A stretch of 36,700 nucleotides of DNA from Verrucomicrobiota bacterium (GTDB taxonomy: Bacteria; Verrucomicrobiota; Verrucomicrobiia; Verrucomicrobiales; Akkermansiaceae). Where the stretch lies: positions 1 through 36,700 of the forward strand of contig WBXD01000007.1 in NCBI GenBank assembly GCA_008932935.1, in the 5' to 3' direction. Below are positions 9,128 through 19,000 of this stretch, piece after piece. Position numbers and translations under genes: made by a program. Below the pieces are notes generated by a model, which was given only the letters and a program-made list of their open reading frames with translations, was not told where the DNA came from and did no database searches. The number at the start of each line of letters is the position of its first letter. The first letter of the stretch is position 1.

Positions 9128-10494
9128 GGGGAAAGAGGCCGGGCGGCGGTGGTTTCTAGGGCAATGCGGGCTTGGGCGAGTTGCTGTTGGAGTTTCAGGA
9201 GGTCGAGGGCTTTGCGGGTGAGTTCGTTGTGTGTGGTGGAATAGCCGAGAATGCCGGCATTGCCCTCCGCGACGGCTTTGCCGGACATCTCGACGACCCG
9301 GCAGAGAGCCGGCAGCGCCTTTTGGGCATGGGCGATTTGGGCGTTGAGCGAGTGAACGTCGGCAAGCGCCGCCGCGATGTCGGCCCGGGCTGCGAAGACG
9401 CGGTTGGTGTATTCGTCGAACAGGCGCTGGCGCGTGGCGTTTGCCACTGCGATGCTGCCTTGGTTGCGGTCAAAAAACGGCAGAGCCATGGTGATGGCGG
9501 GGCCCAGTGTGCGAACGTTGCCGGTATCGGTGGCGCGGTTGAACCCGATGGTTATGTTAGGAAACTGGGCGAGGATGGCCGCGCGCAGTTTCGCATCCTC
9601 GCTCTCGTAGCCGCGCTTGAGGGCCAGCAAATCCAAGCGGCGCTCCTCCAACCCATGCAGCAGCGTGGCGGCCGATGGCGGATCGACGCGCGAGGGCAGC
9701 TCGGTGGCGCTTTGGAGCCGCAGATTGGTGGCCGGCGGATAGCCGATGGCGCGGTTGAGGGCGATGCGGCGCTGCTCGAGTGCCTGCTGCAGGCCAAGCA
9801 ACACGGCGCGGGCGTCGTTGGCAGATACCTCGAGCGTGGCGGATTCGAGAAGCGGCATTTCGTGAATATCGGCGGCTTTGCTGACGAGGTCGGCATTGCT
9901 GGCCAGGCGGTCTGAAATCTCCCCGGCCAGGGCCACCTGAGCACGCAGCGCAATGAGATCATAAACCGCAGTTCGAGCGGCAAGCGCCGTCTGCCATTCC
10001 TCCCACGCAATGTCCAGACGCACGGCCTGCTCGTCGGCGCGGGCACTGGCGACATCCTGGCCCCGGGTGACCACACCCTGCAAGTCCCAGTTCAAGCCAT
10101 AGCCGGAGCCGGTCCGGGTGCCTGCGGTGGCACCACCGGTGACGAAGTCGAGATTGCCGCTGAACTGGGGGTTGGGGAGGATGCCGGCTTTGAGAAGCTG
10201 CGCCTGCGCCTCACCGGCCTGATCACGCAGGGCCCGCAGCGCCGGATTGAGCAACACCGCGAGCAGCGCCGCTGCATCCGGCGACAGCCCGTCGCTGGCA
10301 TCCAGCCGCAACGGGTGGAGCAGCGGGTGATTGATTTGGCGGGCGGCGATGGCAAGTGCGTTGCTGTTAGGTGGGCGGAGGCGGCGTTCAACATTTGCGG
10401 AGTTGAGGGCCAGCGCATGGTACGTGGCGCAGCCGCTGAGGCAGAGTGTACCCGCCAGAGCGTAGGCTGCTCCTTGAAATCGTGAGTGGGACAT
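9124..10494 (-). CDS. TolC/OprM-type outer-membrane efflux lipoprotein
   Basis: Outer-membrane channel component (456 residues) of a tripartite exporter. The signal peptide ends in lipobox LSGC (Cys22), giving an OprM-like acylated channel. Duplicated alpha-helical hairpins of the OEP family can be followed: one around LRDQAGEAQAQLLKAGILPNP and VYDLIALRAQVALAGEISDR, the second around RRLDLLALKRGYESEDAKL and LNAQIAHAQKALPALCRVVE. The segment ILPNPQFSGNLDFVTGG is typical of the family's first beta-strand region. It overlaps the adaptor gene by four bases and follows the glycosyltransferase gene after 87 bases, so the four genes probably form one transcription unit read leftward. It could also serve the ABC permease encoded at 28-30 kb. 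Confidence 0.93.
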   Translation of the reverse strand: MSHSRFQGAAYALAGTLCLSGCATYHALALNSANVERRLRPPNSNALAIAARQINHPLLHPLRLDASDGLSPDAAALLAVLLNPALRALRDQAGEAQAQLLKAGILPNPQFSGNLDFVTGGATAGTRTGSGYGLNWDLQGVVTRGQDVASARADEQAVRLDIAWEEWQTALAARTAVYDLIALRAQVALAGEISDRLASNADLVSKAADIHEMPLLESATLEVSANDARAVLLGLQQALEQRRIALNRAIGYPPATNLRLQSATELPSRVDPPSAATLLHGLEERRLDLLALKRGYESEDAKLRAAILAQFPNITIGFNRATDTGNVRTLGPAITMALPFFDRNQGSIAVANATRQRLFDEYTNRVFAARADIAAALADVHSLNAQIAHAQKALPALCRVVEMSGKAVAEGNAGILGYSTTHNELTRKALDLLKLQQQLAQARIALETTAARPLSP

Positions 10495-10581
10495 ATTGAA
10501 TCGATGGTCGAAAGCTCATGCCACAACGGCTGCATTCAGGTCGAACTCCACTAGAGTCATTGAAAAGCTAAAGCTGCTGCG
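10495..10581 (-). other. Spacer between glycosyltransferase and TolC-like gene
   Basis: An 87-base spacer read in the same direction as both flanking genes. No hairpin followed by a T-run and no clear promoter is visible. This leaves co-transcription of the glycosyltransferase with the efflux genes as the simplest reading, but an internal promoter cannot be excluded. Confidence 0.4.
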
Positions 10582-11892
10582 TTAGGTCAAGTTTTCTGCT
10601 CTTGGGTCTTCAAGTCTTGGGTCTTGCGTCTGAGGCACCGCCTCGCCAGCGATGGCGGCCTCTAGCCATGCGCACAACGCCGCGGCTGACGGGCGCTGCT
10701 GCAAGAGCCGTGCCCGCTCCAGCGCGTTCTCCCTGATAGACGCATCTTCAAGGCAGCGTTGCAACAGCGGCAGCAGCCGCCCCGCAGTGAGCCGGCCGAT
10801 GCCAATGCTCAATCCCACCCCCAGTCTCTCGATCCGGGCGGCGTTATCGGGTTGATCCAACGACATGTGAACGACGAGTTGGGGGATTGCCGCGGCGAAA
10901 CATTGTGCCACGGTGCCAATTCCTCCATGATGCACCATGACCGCCGCGCGAGGCAGCAGCAGACTGAAGGGGGCGTAAGCGGACACAAATATGGAGGATG
11001 GAAGATGCAGCGGCACTTGCTCGGACTTGGATGTTAGAAAAACCGCCCGGCATCCCAGCTCGCCAACCACCCGGCTGGCGATTGCGAAAAATTTGGTGGC
11101 ATGATACTGGCCCGTGCCTGCGGTGAAGACTACCGGCCTCTCGCCTGCAGCCAGAAATTGCTCAAGCTCCGCCGCCATGCCGCGCTGTTGCACCATGTCC
11201 TCTAACGGAAAATCCCATTGCAAGGTATTGTCAGGTTGATCCTTCTCCACCCGGCTAAACCAGCTTGGAAAAAGCGCCAGCACGCCGTCGGGCGAATGAT
11301 GCCATAGTTTCCACAGCCGGGTTGGCGGCGTCACTCCATGGACCGCGCAAGCCTCAGCGACCGCAGGAATGGCGAATGGGTCATAAGGACTCGGCAGGGA
11401 GAGGATGAACTTGCGCCACGCCAGCGGCAACAGTCGCAGCAAGCGGAATCCGGGCAGCACCAGCGGCACATCATCGGCGCTCATCATCGCCGCTGGATAG
11501 AGATGCACCGTAATCAAGGGTAGCCGATATTTTTCGCGGGCGATTCGCGCACCGAAGGATATCATCGGGGCCAGCATCAGGTCCGCTTTGCCAATCTCCT
11601 GCAGCACCCGCTCGATTGCTGCTACACACGGCCCGGTCGCGCGTCCGGCATAGGTGAAGGCCACCCGCTTGAACTCGCCTGGCTGCCACAAATCCGCTTC
11701 GGCAAGCATCAGAGGCAGCACATCGGTGTCAGGCGCGACAAACCCGATTCCCTCTGACTCCGCTGTTTGTTGATAGATCGAGGAGGCTATCATCGTCACC
11801 CGATGTCCGCGCTCCAATAGTTGGCGACCCAGCCAAATGAACGGAAAAATGCTCCCTGAAGTGCCGAATGGAATAAGAAGGATGTGACTCAT
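10582..11892 (-). CDS. GT1-type glycosyltransferase (MGT/UGT-like, GT-B fold)
   Basis: A 436-residue GT-B glycosyltransferase resembling macrolide, sterol and rhamnolipid-type transferases that add a nucleotide-activated sugar to a small hydrophobic acceptor. The N-terminus MSHILLIPFGTSGSIFPFIWLG is the glycine-rich acceptor-side Rossmann strand. The donor-binding half contains PVVFTAGTGQY, the diagnostic HHGGIGT (starting at H321) and the sugar-contacting loop MSLDQPDNAARIERLGVG. No signal peptide is seen, so it is probably cytoplasmic or membrane-peripheral. It leads the apparent efflux operon and faces the PKS operon across an intergenic region and a TPR gene, so glycosylation of the PKS product before export is an attractive inference. 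The extreme C-terminus (QDPRLEDPRAENLT) is encoded by a short direct repeat and may be dispensable. Confidence 0.9.
   Translation of the reverse strand: MSHILLIPFGTSGSIFPFIWLGRQLLERGHRVTMIASSIYQQTAESEGIGFVAPDTDVLPLMLAEADLWQPGEFKRVAFTYAGRATGPCVAAIERVLQEIGKADLMLAPMISFGARIAREKYRLPLITVHLYPAAMMSADDVPLVLPGFRLLRLLPLAWRKFILSLPSPYDPFAIPAVAEACAVHGVTPPTRLWKLWHHSPDGVLALFPSWFSRVEKDQPDNTLQWDFPLEDMVQQRGMAAELEQFLAAGERPVVFTAGTGQYHATKFFAIASRVVGELGCRAVFLTSKSEQVPLHLPSSIFVSAYAPFSLLLPRAAVMVHHGGIGTVAQCFAAAIPQLVVHMSLDQPDNAARIERLGVGLSIGIGRLTAGRLLPLLQRCLEDASIRENALERARLLQQRPSAAALCAWLEAAIAGEAVPQTQDPRLEDPRAENLT
10600..10625. repeat. Short tandem direct repeat in the 3' end of the glycosyltransferase gene
   Basis: The 11-base string TCTTGGGTCTT occurs at 10600-10610 and again at 10615-10625, a 15-base period. 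It encodes two consecutive DPR-containing five-residue units at the very end of the protein. A third, degenerate unit follows (TCTTGCGTCT). This is probably a slipped-strand duplication extending the C-terminal tail. Confidence 0.6.
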
Positions 11893-12112
11893 GACATGTG
11901 TCCGGATATTCCGGCTTGGCTAACGGAACGAGGCTTGGAAAATGCGGTCTCTGGGGCAAGCAACAAATCCAAAATGTAAATCAAACCGATATCAAATCAA
12001 TCTTAAAGTCTTACAATTCATTTTTTGACTCCTTGCAAGCCCTCGCGTATGGGTCACGACCCGTTTGTCGCCAGACACCTGTTGGCAGCAAGCGGCAATT
12101 CACCTCGCCATT
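11893..12112. other. Divergent intergenic region between glycosyltransferase and TPR gene
   Basis: About 220 bases between divergently read genes. The middle (11960-12030) is markedly A/T-rich compared with both flanks, as expected for promoters serving both directions. No ORF or strong hairpin was recognised. Confidence 0.55.
11973..12000 (-). promoter_or_regulatory. Candidate sigma70-like promoter for the glycosyltransferase/efflux operon
   Basis: Reading the minus strand, TTGATT (12000-11995) and TACATT (11978-11973) are separated by 16 bases, about 80 bases before the glycosyltransferase ATG. It sits in the A/T-rich core of the divergent region. The match to the consensus is partial, and similar pairs occur by chance in A/T-rich DNA. 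Confidence 0.25.
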
Positions 12113-12883
12113 ATGCAACCCCCTAAATCCGTCACCGCAATTATTCTCGTACTCGCGTTTTTCCCAGCCTGCGGCCTCGGCTTCGGAGCGACTTTGGATG
12201 ATCTTGTAAAACAAGGTGACGTATACGATCTGAAATTTAATCCGACCGAAGCGCTTAAGTTCTACCTGCCCGCCGAGCATATGGACCCGAAGAATGCGAG
12301 TCTGCTGCTGCGCATCGCCCGCCAATACCGCCATCAGATGGCGGATGGCCCGAGCGTGAATGAAAAGTCGCGGCAATCAGGCTTGGCATTGGACTACGCG
12401 AAGCGGGCGGTGGCCATTGCACCGAAGGATTCAGAGGCGCAGCTATCCATTGCCATTTGCCATGCGAAGTCGCTCGACCTATATGGCAACAAGGAAAAAA
12501 TGGAGGCGCTGCGGCAGATCCGGACTCTCACGGACAGGGCGATTTCCTTGGATTCGGAGAATGATCTCGCTTGGTATATTCTCGGCCGCTGGCACCAACG
12601 CGTCGCGGAGATCGGCGGATTGAAGCGCAAACTCGCCGAAATGACCTACGGCGACCTGCCCAAGGCCACCAATGATGAAGCCGTCAAATGCTTCCGCAAG
12701 GCGATCAGCCTCAAAGCCAACCGCTCCGTTTACTATGTGGACCTTGGCATCACCTACGCGGCAATGGGCAACAAGGGGGACGCTAGGAAGTGCATCGAAA
12801 AAGGCCTCACCCTACCCAGTACGGGCAAAGACGACCCCGAAACGAAGCGACGTGGTCGCGAAACGATGAGTTCACTGAATTGA
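12113..12883 (+). CDS. Secreted TPR-repeat protein resembling RMD-type TPR domains
   Basis: The ORF opens at 12065, but the ATG at 12113 gives a clean signal peptide (PPKSVTAIILVLAFFPACGLGFGA), so that start is preferred (256 residues). The mature part consists of TPR-like helical hairpins: DLVKQGDVYDLKFNPTEALK, SGLALDYAKRAVAIAPKDSE, QIRTLTDRAISLDSENDLAW and EAVKCFRKAISLKANRSVYY. The strings AWYILGRWHQRVAEI and YYVDLGITYAAMGNKGDARK resemble the TPR region of regulator-of-microtubule-dynamics (RMDN) proteins and their bacterial relatives; this is from memory of the family. There is no enzymatic motif. It precedes the PKS by 151 bases on the same strand, with hairpins between. A scaffold role in the envelope is possible but unproven. 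The ACGLG stretch could be read as a weak lipobox. Confidence 0.85.
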   Translation: MQPPKSVTAIILVLAFFPACGLGFGATLDDLVKQGDVYDLKFNPTEALKFYLPAEHMDPKNASLLLRIARQYRHQMADGPSVNEKSRQSGLALDYAKRAVAIAPKDSEAQLSIAICHAKSLDLYGNKEKMEALRQIRTLTDRAISLDSENDLAWYILGRWHQRVAEIGGLKRKLAEMTYGDLPKATNDEAVKCFRKAISLKANRSVYYVDLGITYAAMGNKGDARKCIEKGLTLPSTGKDDPETKRRGRETMSSLN

Positions 12884-12903
12884 ATTCTGAGGCTGCCTGC
12901 TAG

Positions 12904-12939
12904 GGCGCGACTTTATTTAACGCGCCTGAAGAAAACTTC
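12904..12939 (+). terminator. Two consecutive hairpins after the TPR gene, weak terminator candidate
   Basis: GGCGCG (12904-12909) pairs with CGCGCC (12921-12926) around an 11-base A/T-rich loop. It is followed directly by GAAG-AAAA-CTTC (12928-12939). There is no proper T-run, so intrinsic termination would be weak. The structure may attenuate read-through from the TPR gene into the PKS or merely mark the transcript end. Confidence 0.35.
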
Positions 12940-12981
12940 TTGCCAAGCGTCTGGCCAAGGGATAGTCCTTATATTGTTAGT

Positions 12982-13010
12982 TTGGCGTCGGCCATTCTAT
13001 CAGATTATCG
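12982..13010 (+). promoter_or_regulatory. Weak candidate promoter for the PKS operon
   Basis: TTGGCG (12982-12987) and TTATCG (13005-13010) are spaced by 17 bases, 24 bases before the PKS ATG. The -35 resembles consensus; the -10 is poor. It is listed because the PKS must be transcribed either from here or by read-through from the TPR gene. Confidence 0.2.
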
Positions 13011-13034
13011 GGACTTTAAACCCACAATCATATT

Positions 13035-16000
13035 ATGGCAAAAGAAGGTATAGCAATCATCGGCATTGGCTGCCGGTTTCCCGGTGGTGTGAGTGACACC
13101 GCCACGTTTTGGCAACTGCTGGCCGAAGGACGCGATGCCGTGTCTGAGGTGCCCACGGATCGCTGGAATGTCGCTCGGTTCTACGACGCGGAAACGGGCT
13201 TGGCCGGCAAATCCATCGCTAAACGCGGGGGATTTCTCGAGCAAATCGACCAATTTGACCCGCAGTTTTTCGGGATTTCCCCGCGTGAGGCGCCCTACAT
13301 AGACCCGCAGCAGCGGCTGTTACTCGAGATTGCGTGGGAGGCAATTGAAGATGCTGGGCAGGTTTTGGACTTTGCGGGAGGTAGCGACATAGGAGTGTTT
13401 ATGGGAGTTTCCCATAATGATTACCAAAACATCCAAACAGGCAGCACGGATCGCAAGGGCATCAGCGCCCACTCGCCAACGGGCAGTGCCCACAGCATCG
13501 CCGCGAACCGGCTTTCCTATTGTTTCAATCTCAATGGCCCGAGTATCGCGATGGACACCGCTTGCTCCTCCGCTCTCACGGCGGTGCACATGGCTTGCGA
13601 GTCGCTGCGGGCTGGTCGCTGCAAGATGGCGCTGGCTGGCGGCGTGACGGTGATCATCACGCCCGACGGGTTTATCGGCTTCTCGCAAGCGGGCATGCTC
13701 TCGCCAGACGGCAAGTGCAAGGCATTTTCGGCGGAGGCCAATGGCTTCGTCCGGGGTGAAGGTGCCGGCATTGTCCTGCTCAAGCCGCTTTCCCAAGCTC
13801 TCGCCGATGGCGATCCGATCCACGGTGTCATCCTCGGTTCCTCGCTCAATCAAGACGGTCATACCAATGGCATTTCGCTCCCATGCCCTGCCGCTCAGGC
13901 CCAATTGGTGCGTGACGCTTGTGCTGATGCGGGCATCCTGGCGGCGGATGTCGGCTTCGTCGAGGCGCACGGCACCGGCACTGCGGTGGGCGATCCCATC
14001 GAGGCCATGGCACTGGCCGACGCTCTTTGCGGTGAGCGCGCGGCGGATTCCCCGCTGCTCATCGGCTCGGTAAAAACCAACCTTGGGCACTTGGAAACTG
14101 CGGCTGGCATTGTCGGCCTCATCAAGGGGATGCTCGTGCTCAAGCGCGGTCTGATCCCGCCAAGCCTGCACTTTGCCAATCCGAGCCCGCACATCGACAT
14201 GGTTGGCCTGAAATTGCGCGTTCCGACGACCCTGGAAGTGTTTCCAAGCAATGGCAAACGCCGCATCGCTGGGGTCAATTCCTTTGGTTTCGGCGGTGCC
14301 AATGCGCACGTCATTCTGGCCGAACCGCCGCTGCAAGCGCCTCACGCACAGGGGCCATTTCCGACGAATCGTTCGTGGCCGCTGGTGATTTCGGCCCGTT
14401 CCGAAGTGGCGCTCAAAGCCACCGCTGGCCGTTTGGCGGCTTGGATCGACAGTCATGAATTGGCAAACGGCACGTCTCCGGTGCTGCCAAAGCTCACCTA
14501 TATGCTCGGTGCCCGCCGCAATCATCACGCTTTCCGCTTGTCGCTTGTCGCCAAGTCGTCCGCCGAGGTGGTTGCCGAGTTGCATGAATTCGCGGCTGGC
14601 AATCCGGTGACTACGGTGCAGACGGCGTTTGCGCCGCGGCCTGAATTTGCGCCGCGCATTGGGTTTGTGATGAGCGGCCAAGGCCCGCAATGGTGGGGGA
14701 TGGGTCGCGAATTGATGCGCCACGAACCGGTCTTCCGCGCCACAGTGGAAGCCTGTGCCGAGGCGATGCGTCCGCACGCCCAGTTCTCTCTGCTAGAGGA
14801 GCTCGGTCGCGACGAGGCGAGTTCCAGAATGCTGGAAACCGAGATTGCACAACCGGCGATTTTCGCAATGCAGTTGGCCTTCGTGGCGCTGTGGAAATCC
14901 ATCGGTGTGGTGCCGAGTGCCGTCGTCGGTCACAGCGTGGGCGAAATCGCTGCGGCCTGCGTCGCGGGCATCCTCAGTCTAGCAGAAGGGGCCCGGATTA
15001 TCGTCCTGCGGGCCAGCATGATGCATCAGTGTGCTCGCGGGGAGGGGACTATGTTGGCGGTGAGCTTGTCGGAGCAAGAAGCGTTGGATGTGATTGCCCG
15101 CCACGACCGCAGCGTCAGCATTGCGGCCTTTAATGGTCCTAGGTCACTTACCCTGGCCGGCATCGCCTCCTCGCTGGAAGCCATCCAAGGCGAGCTGGCC
15201 GCCCAAAATATTTTTGCACGATTTGTGAAGGTGCCTCATCCGTATCACCACGCGATGATGCAGCCCGCGGCGGATCAGCTGATCCAAGGGCTGGCCGACA
15301 TTGCGCCGCAGGCTGAAACGTTGGCGTTTTTCAGCACCGTGACGGGTGAACGCTGCGCAGGCCAACACTGCGATGCCGCCCATTGGGGACGCGGTATCCG
15401 CCAACCCGTTCAGTTTGTCAAAGCCGTCGATGCCATGGCCGACTTCGGCGTGGATATCTGGTTGGAAATCAGCCCTCATCCGGCGCTGTCGCTATCGATT
15501 CAGGAATGCCTCAGTGCCCGTGGCCTTAAGACCCAAGTGACCGCCACGGCTCGCCGTGAGCGCGAGCATGACGGGTTTTTGGAAGCGGCACTTGCGCTCC
15601 ACCGCGGTGGGGTGCTGCTTGATTTCACCGGGCTGACGCCCTCCCGCGAGCTGCTCTCGCTGCCCGCTTATCCGTGGGAGAAGAGCCGCTGGTGGCATGA
15701 AAGTAGCGAGTTGCGCGAGGCACGGCTTACCCACGGCGGCAAGGGGCTGCTCGATGCCCGCCAACCCCGTGCCACGCCAACCTGGACGACGCGCCTCGAC
15801 AATAGGCATCTGGCGTTCCTCAAGGATCACAAGGTGGACACGCACGTGATTTTTCCCGCTGCAGCCTTCGTGGAAATTGCGCTTGAGGTCGGCTTGCAAT
15901 TGTTTGATGGCCGGCCCTTTGCGCTTGAGGATTTCGAGATCCGTCGCCCGCTGATTCTTCCAGACCCGGCGTCGGCCCTCACCCTCGAACTGACCTACGA

Positions 16001-19000
16001 GCCCACCGAACGCAGCTTCACGATCCAGAGCCGCTTTGAGCAAACCAACACATGGTCGGTTCACGTCGTCGGCTCGATGCGTAGCGAGCGCACCGAATCC
16101 TCTTTCGCAAACTCCATCGTCGGCCCGCTCGATGCCGATTTGGCAGCAGAAGACGTCGGCGCTTTCTACGACCACATGAGCGAACTGGGACTGCGCTACG
16201 GCGACGAGTTCCGCCCGATCCGCGAACTGGCCGCCGGAGCTGGGAAATCCGCAGGTCGGGTTGCCTTGTCGGAAATCATCGCCGCCCGCGCCGAGGAATA
16301 CGCGCTGCATCCGGTCCTCTTGGATGGTGCCTTGCAAGTATTCTCCGCAGGCGCCAAGACGGTCGAGGACCGCAGGGCAAAAATGAAACTGCCCGTGCGC
16401 TTCGCGAGGATTTTATTCCTTCGCTCGCCTGGCGCATCAACTCAAATCCGCAGCAAAGTGCTGCATTACAACGATGAGTTGATAGAAGGCCGCATCGGTA
16501 TCTACGACGAGGCCGGCCACCCGTGTGTGCTGGTGGACGGCTTCCGGGCCATCAGCATGAGCGCCACCCGCCGCCCTGGCACCTCAGGTGACAGTCGTGA
16601 TTTGGTTTATCATGTGGATTGGGAACGCAAGGCCCCCACTTCCGCTCCAGCGGTGCAAATTCCGCTGTCATTGGCCCGACTGCGGGACGTTGCCACGGCC
16701 GCATTGAACGAAGTGATTGACCTGCGTGGGCGAGAGCAACTGGAAGGCGTCATGGCAGCCGAGGATCACTTGGCGGCCGCTCAACTCGCCAAGGGTTTGC
16801 GCGAGATGGGGGTGGGCCCCGGATTTTCCGCGGCTTCGCTGGGTGTGACGCCCTTGATGCGCACAGTTTTCGGCCGTTTGATGGCCAAGCTCGTCAAGCG
16901 CGGACTGCTCACGAAGAATGGTGGTACTTACGCTCCGACGGCGGAATTTGGCAGCGCCGCAGACACCGCATCAGATCTGCTCCGAGCCTTTATCACCGAA
17001 CACCCCGGCCACTTGCCCGAAGCCCTGCTCTGCGCGTCATCCTGCGGAGAACTCGCTGCCATCCTGCGCGGCGAAAAAGACGCCGTGCAAATCCTCTTCG
17101 GTGGTGCCAACGCCGAGTTGCTCGATCATTTTTACGGCGATGGCTTGTTCTCTAGCCACTGGATGATCAGCATCGCCAAAGCCGTGCAAGCAGCCGCCCG
17201 CCAACTCCCTGAGGGCCGTGGCTTGCGCATCCTCGAAGTTGGCGCTGGCACCGCGGGCCTCGCCGCGCAATTGTTGCCTCTGCTCGAGCGCGGGTTGCAC
17301 AGCTACACGTTCACCGACGTTTCCGCCGGCTTCTTCTCGGCGGCTAACCAAAAGCTCGCGGCCTTCCCTGAGGTAGAATACAAGGTGCTGGATCTGGAGA
17401 AACCTGCCGCGGAGCAGGAGTTCGAACCGGGCACTTACGATTTTATTGTCGGCACCAACGTGCTGCATGCCGTCGCGGACGTCCGGGTGACGCTGGCAAT
17501 GCTCCATGATCTGCTCGTTGCCGGCGGCACTTTGATGTTCATGGATTTGGCGACGCCGCAGCTGTGGACCGAATCGGTCTTTGGGCTGACGCAGGGTTGG
17601 TGGCATCTAACTGACCGCGATTTGCGGCCCGAGCAACCGCTGATGCAGCGCGCCCAGTGGGAATTCGCGCTCAAGGATGCCGGGTTCGATGAAACCACCT
17701 CAATGCCCGGACTGCTAGGCCCGGAAGGCGAAGGCCAAATTGGCATCCTCGGCAGAAAAACCGACCAGGTGCTAGCCGCCGCGGACGCTCCGCTCGAGAC
17801 GGTCGGTTTAGCGCTTTCTAACGTCGCCGCCGCGGCCACTCCGCTCGAAGCCTGCTGGGTCGTTTTTGCTGACGAGGGGGGACTCGGCAGCGAAGTTGCC
17901 GCGCAAGTTGTCGCTGGCGGAGCGCGCTGCCGGATGGTGCGCCGGGGTGAGCGCTTTGCACGTGTGGGGGCCGACAGCTTTACGCTGCGAGACGAGGAGC
18001 CGGACGACTGGAAAGAGCTTTTGGCCGCCTTGCTCGAAGACACGCCACCAGAACGTTTCGTCTATCTCTGGACCCTCGATGAAAAAATCGGCACCGGCGA
18101 CCACGACGCATTGATGGGCACCGACGCCCTGCTCCACCTGACGCACGCACTGGAAGCAACGCTGGCGGCGGCCAAACTCCGCTTCGATCTGATCACCCGT
18201 GGTGCCCAGCCGGCTGGCTCAAACATGGGTTCCACCAACGTCGCGCAAGCCCCCGCACTCGGGATGTTCCGCGTCATCCTTAGCGAACATCCAAATTTCT
18301 CCTGCCGCGGCATCGACCTGCCAAGCGGCGCCTCAGCAGCCGATTGCCACCTATTGTGGAACGAACTGATGCATGCGGACAACGAACGCGAAGTGGCCCT
18401 GCGTGGCGAGGCCCGCTACGTTCAGCGCATCAGTCATGGTCTGCCGCAGCGCATGCAACACCTTGATTCCTCTGTGCCGCTGCGGCTCGAATCGCGTGAA
18501 CGCGGTCTGCTCGATAGCCTGCATTTCACGCCGTTCACACTGCCACTCTGCGGGCCGGACGATGTGCTCATCCACGTCAAGGCTGCTGGCATGAATTTCC
18601 GCGACGTGCTCAAGGCACTCGCCCTGTACCCGGCGGAAACCGCCGATGCACGGGTTTTTGGCGACGAAGTGGCAGGCGAAGTGCTTGCGATCGGTGCAGA
18701 TATCAGCCACCTCGCCGTCGGCGACAAGGTATTTGGCCTCGCCGTTTTCGGTCTGGCGACCCACTCGCTGGCGCGTGGCTCCGACGTGCGCAAAATGCCA
18801 GACCATCTCTCCTATGAGGAAGCTGCGACGTTGCCGGTCGTGTTCATGACCGCGTGGCATGCGCTTGTGGACGTCGCCAGGATAAAGGCCGGAGAGCGCA
18901 TTCTGATCCACGCCGGCGCCGGTGGTGTTGGCATGGCCGCCGTTCAAATCGCCCATCATCTGGGTGCGGAAGTCATCGCCTCCGCTGGTAGCCTGACCAA

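Noticed and set aside
13320-14777. 485-residue minus-strand ORF inside the PKS
   Set aside because: It is antisense to the KS-AT region, whose plus-strand frame carries all catalytic motifs; the translation is His/Arg/Gly-rich without domain motifs.
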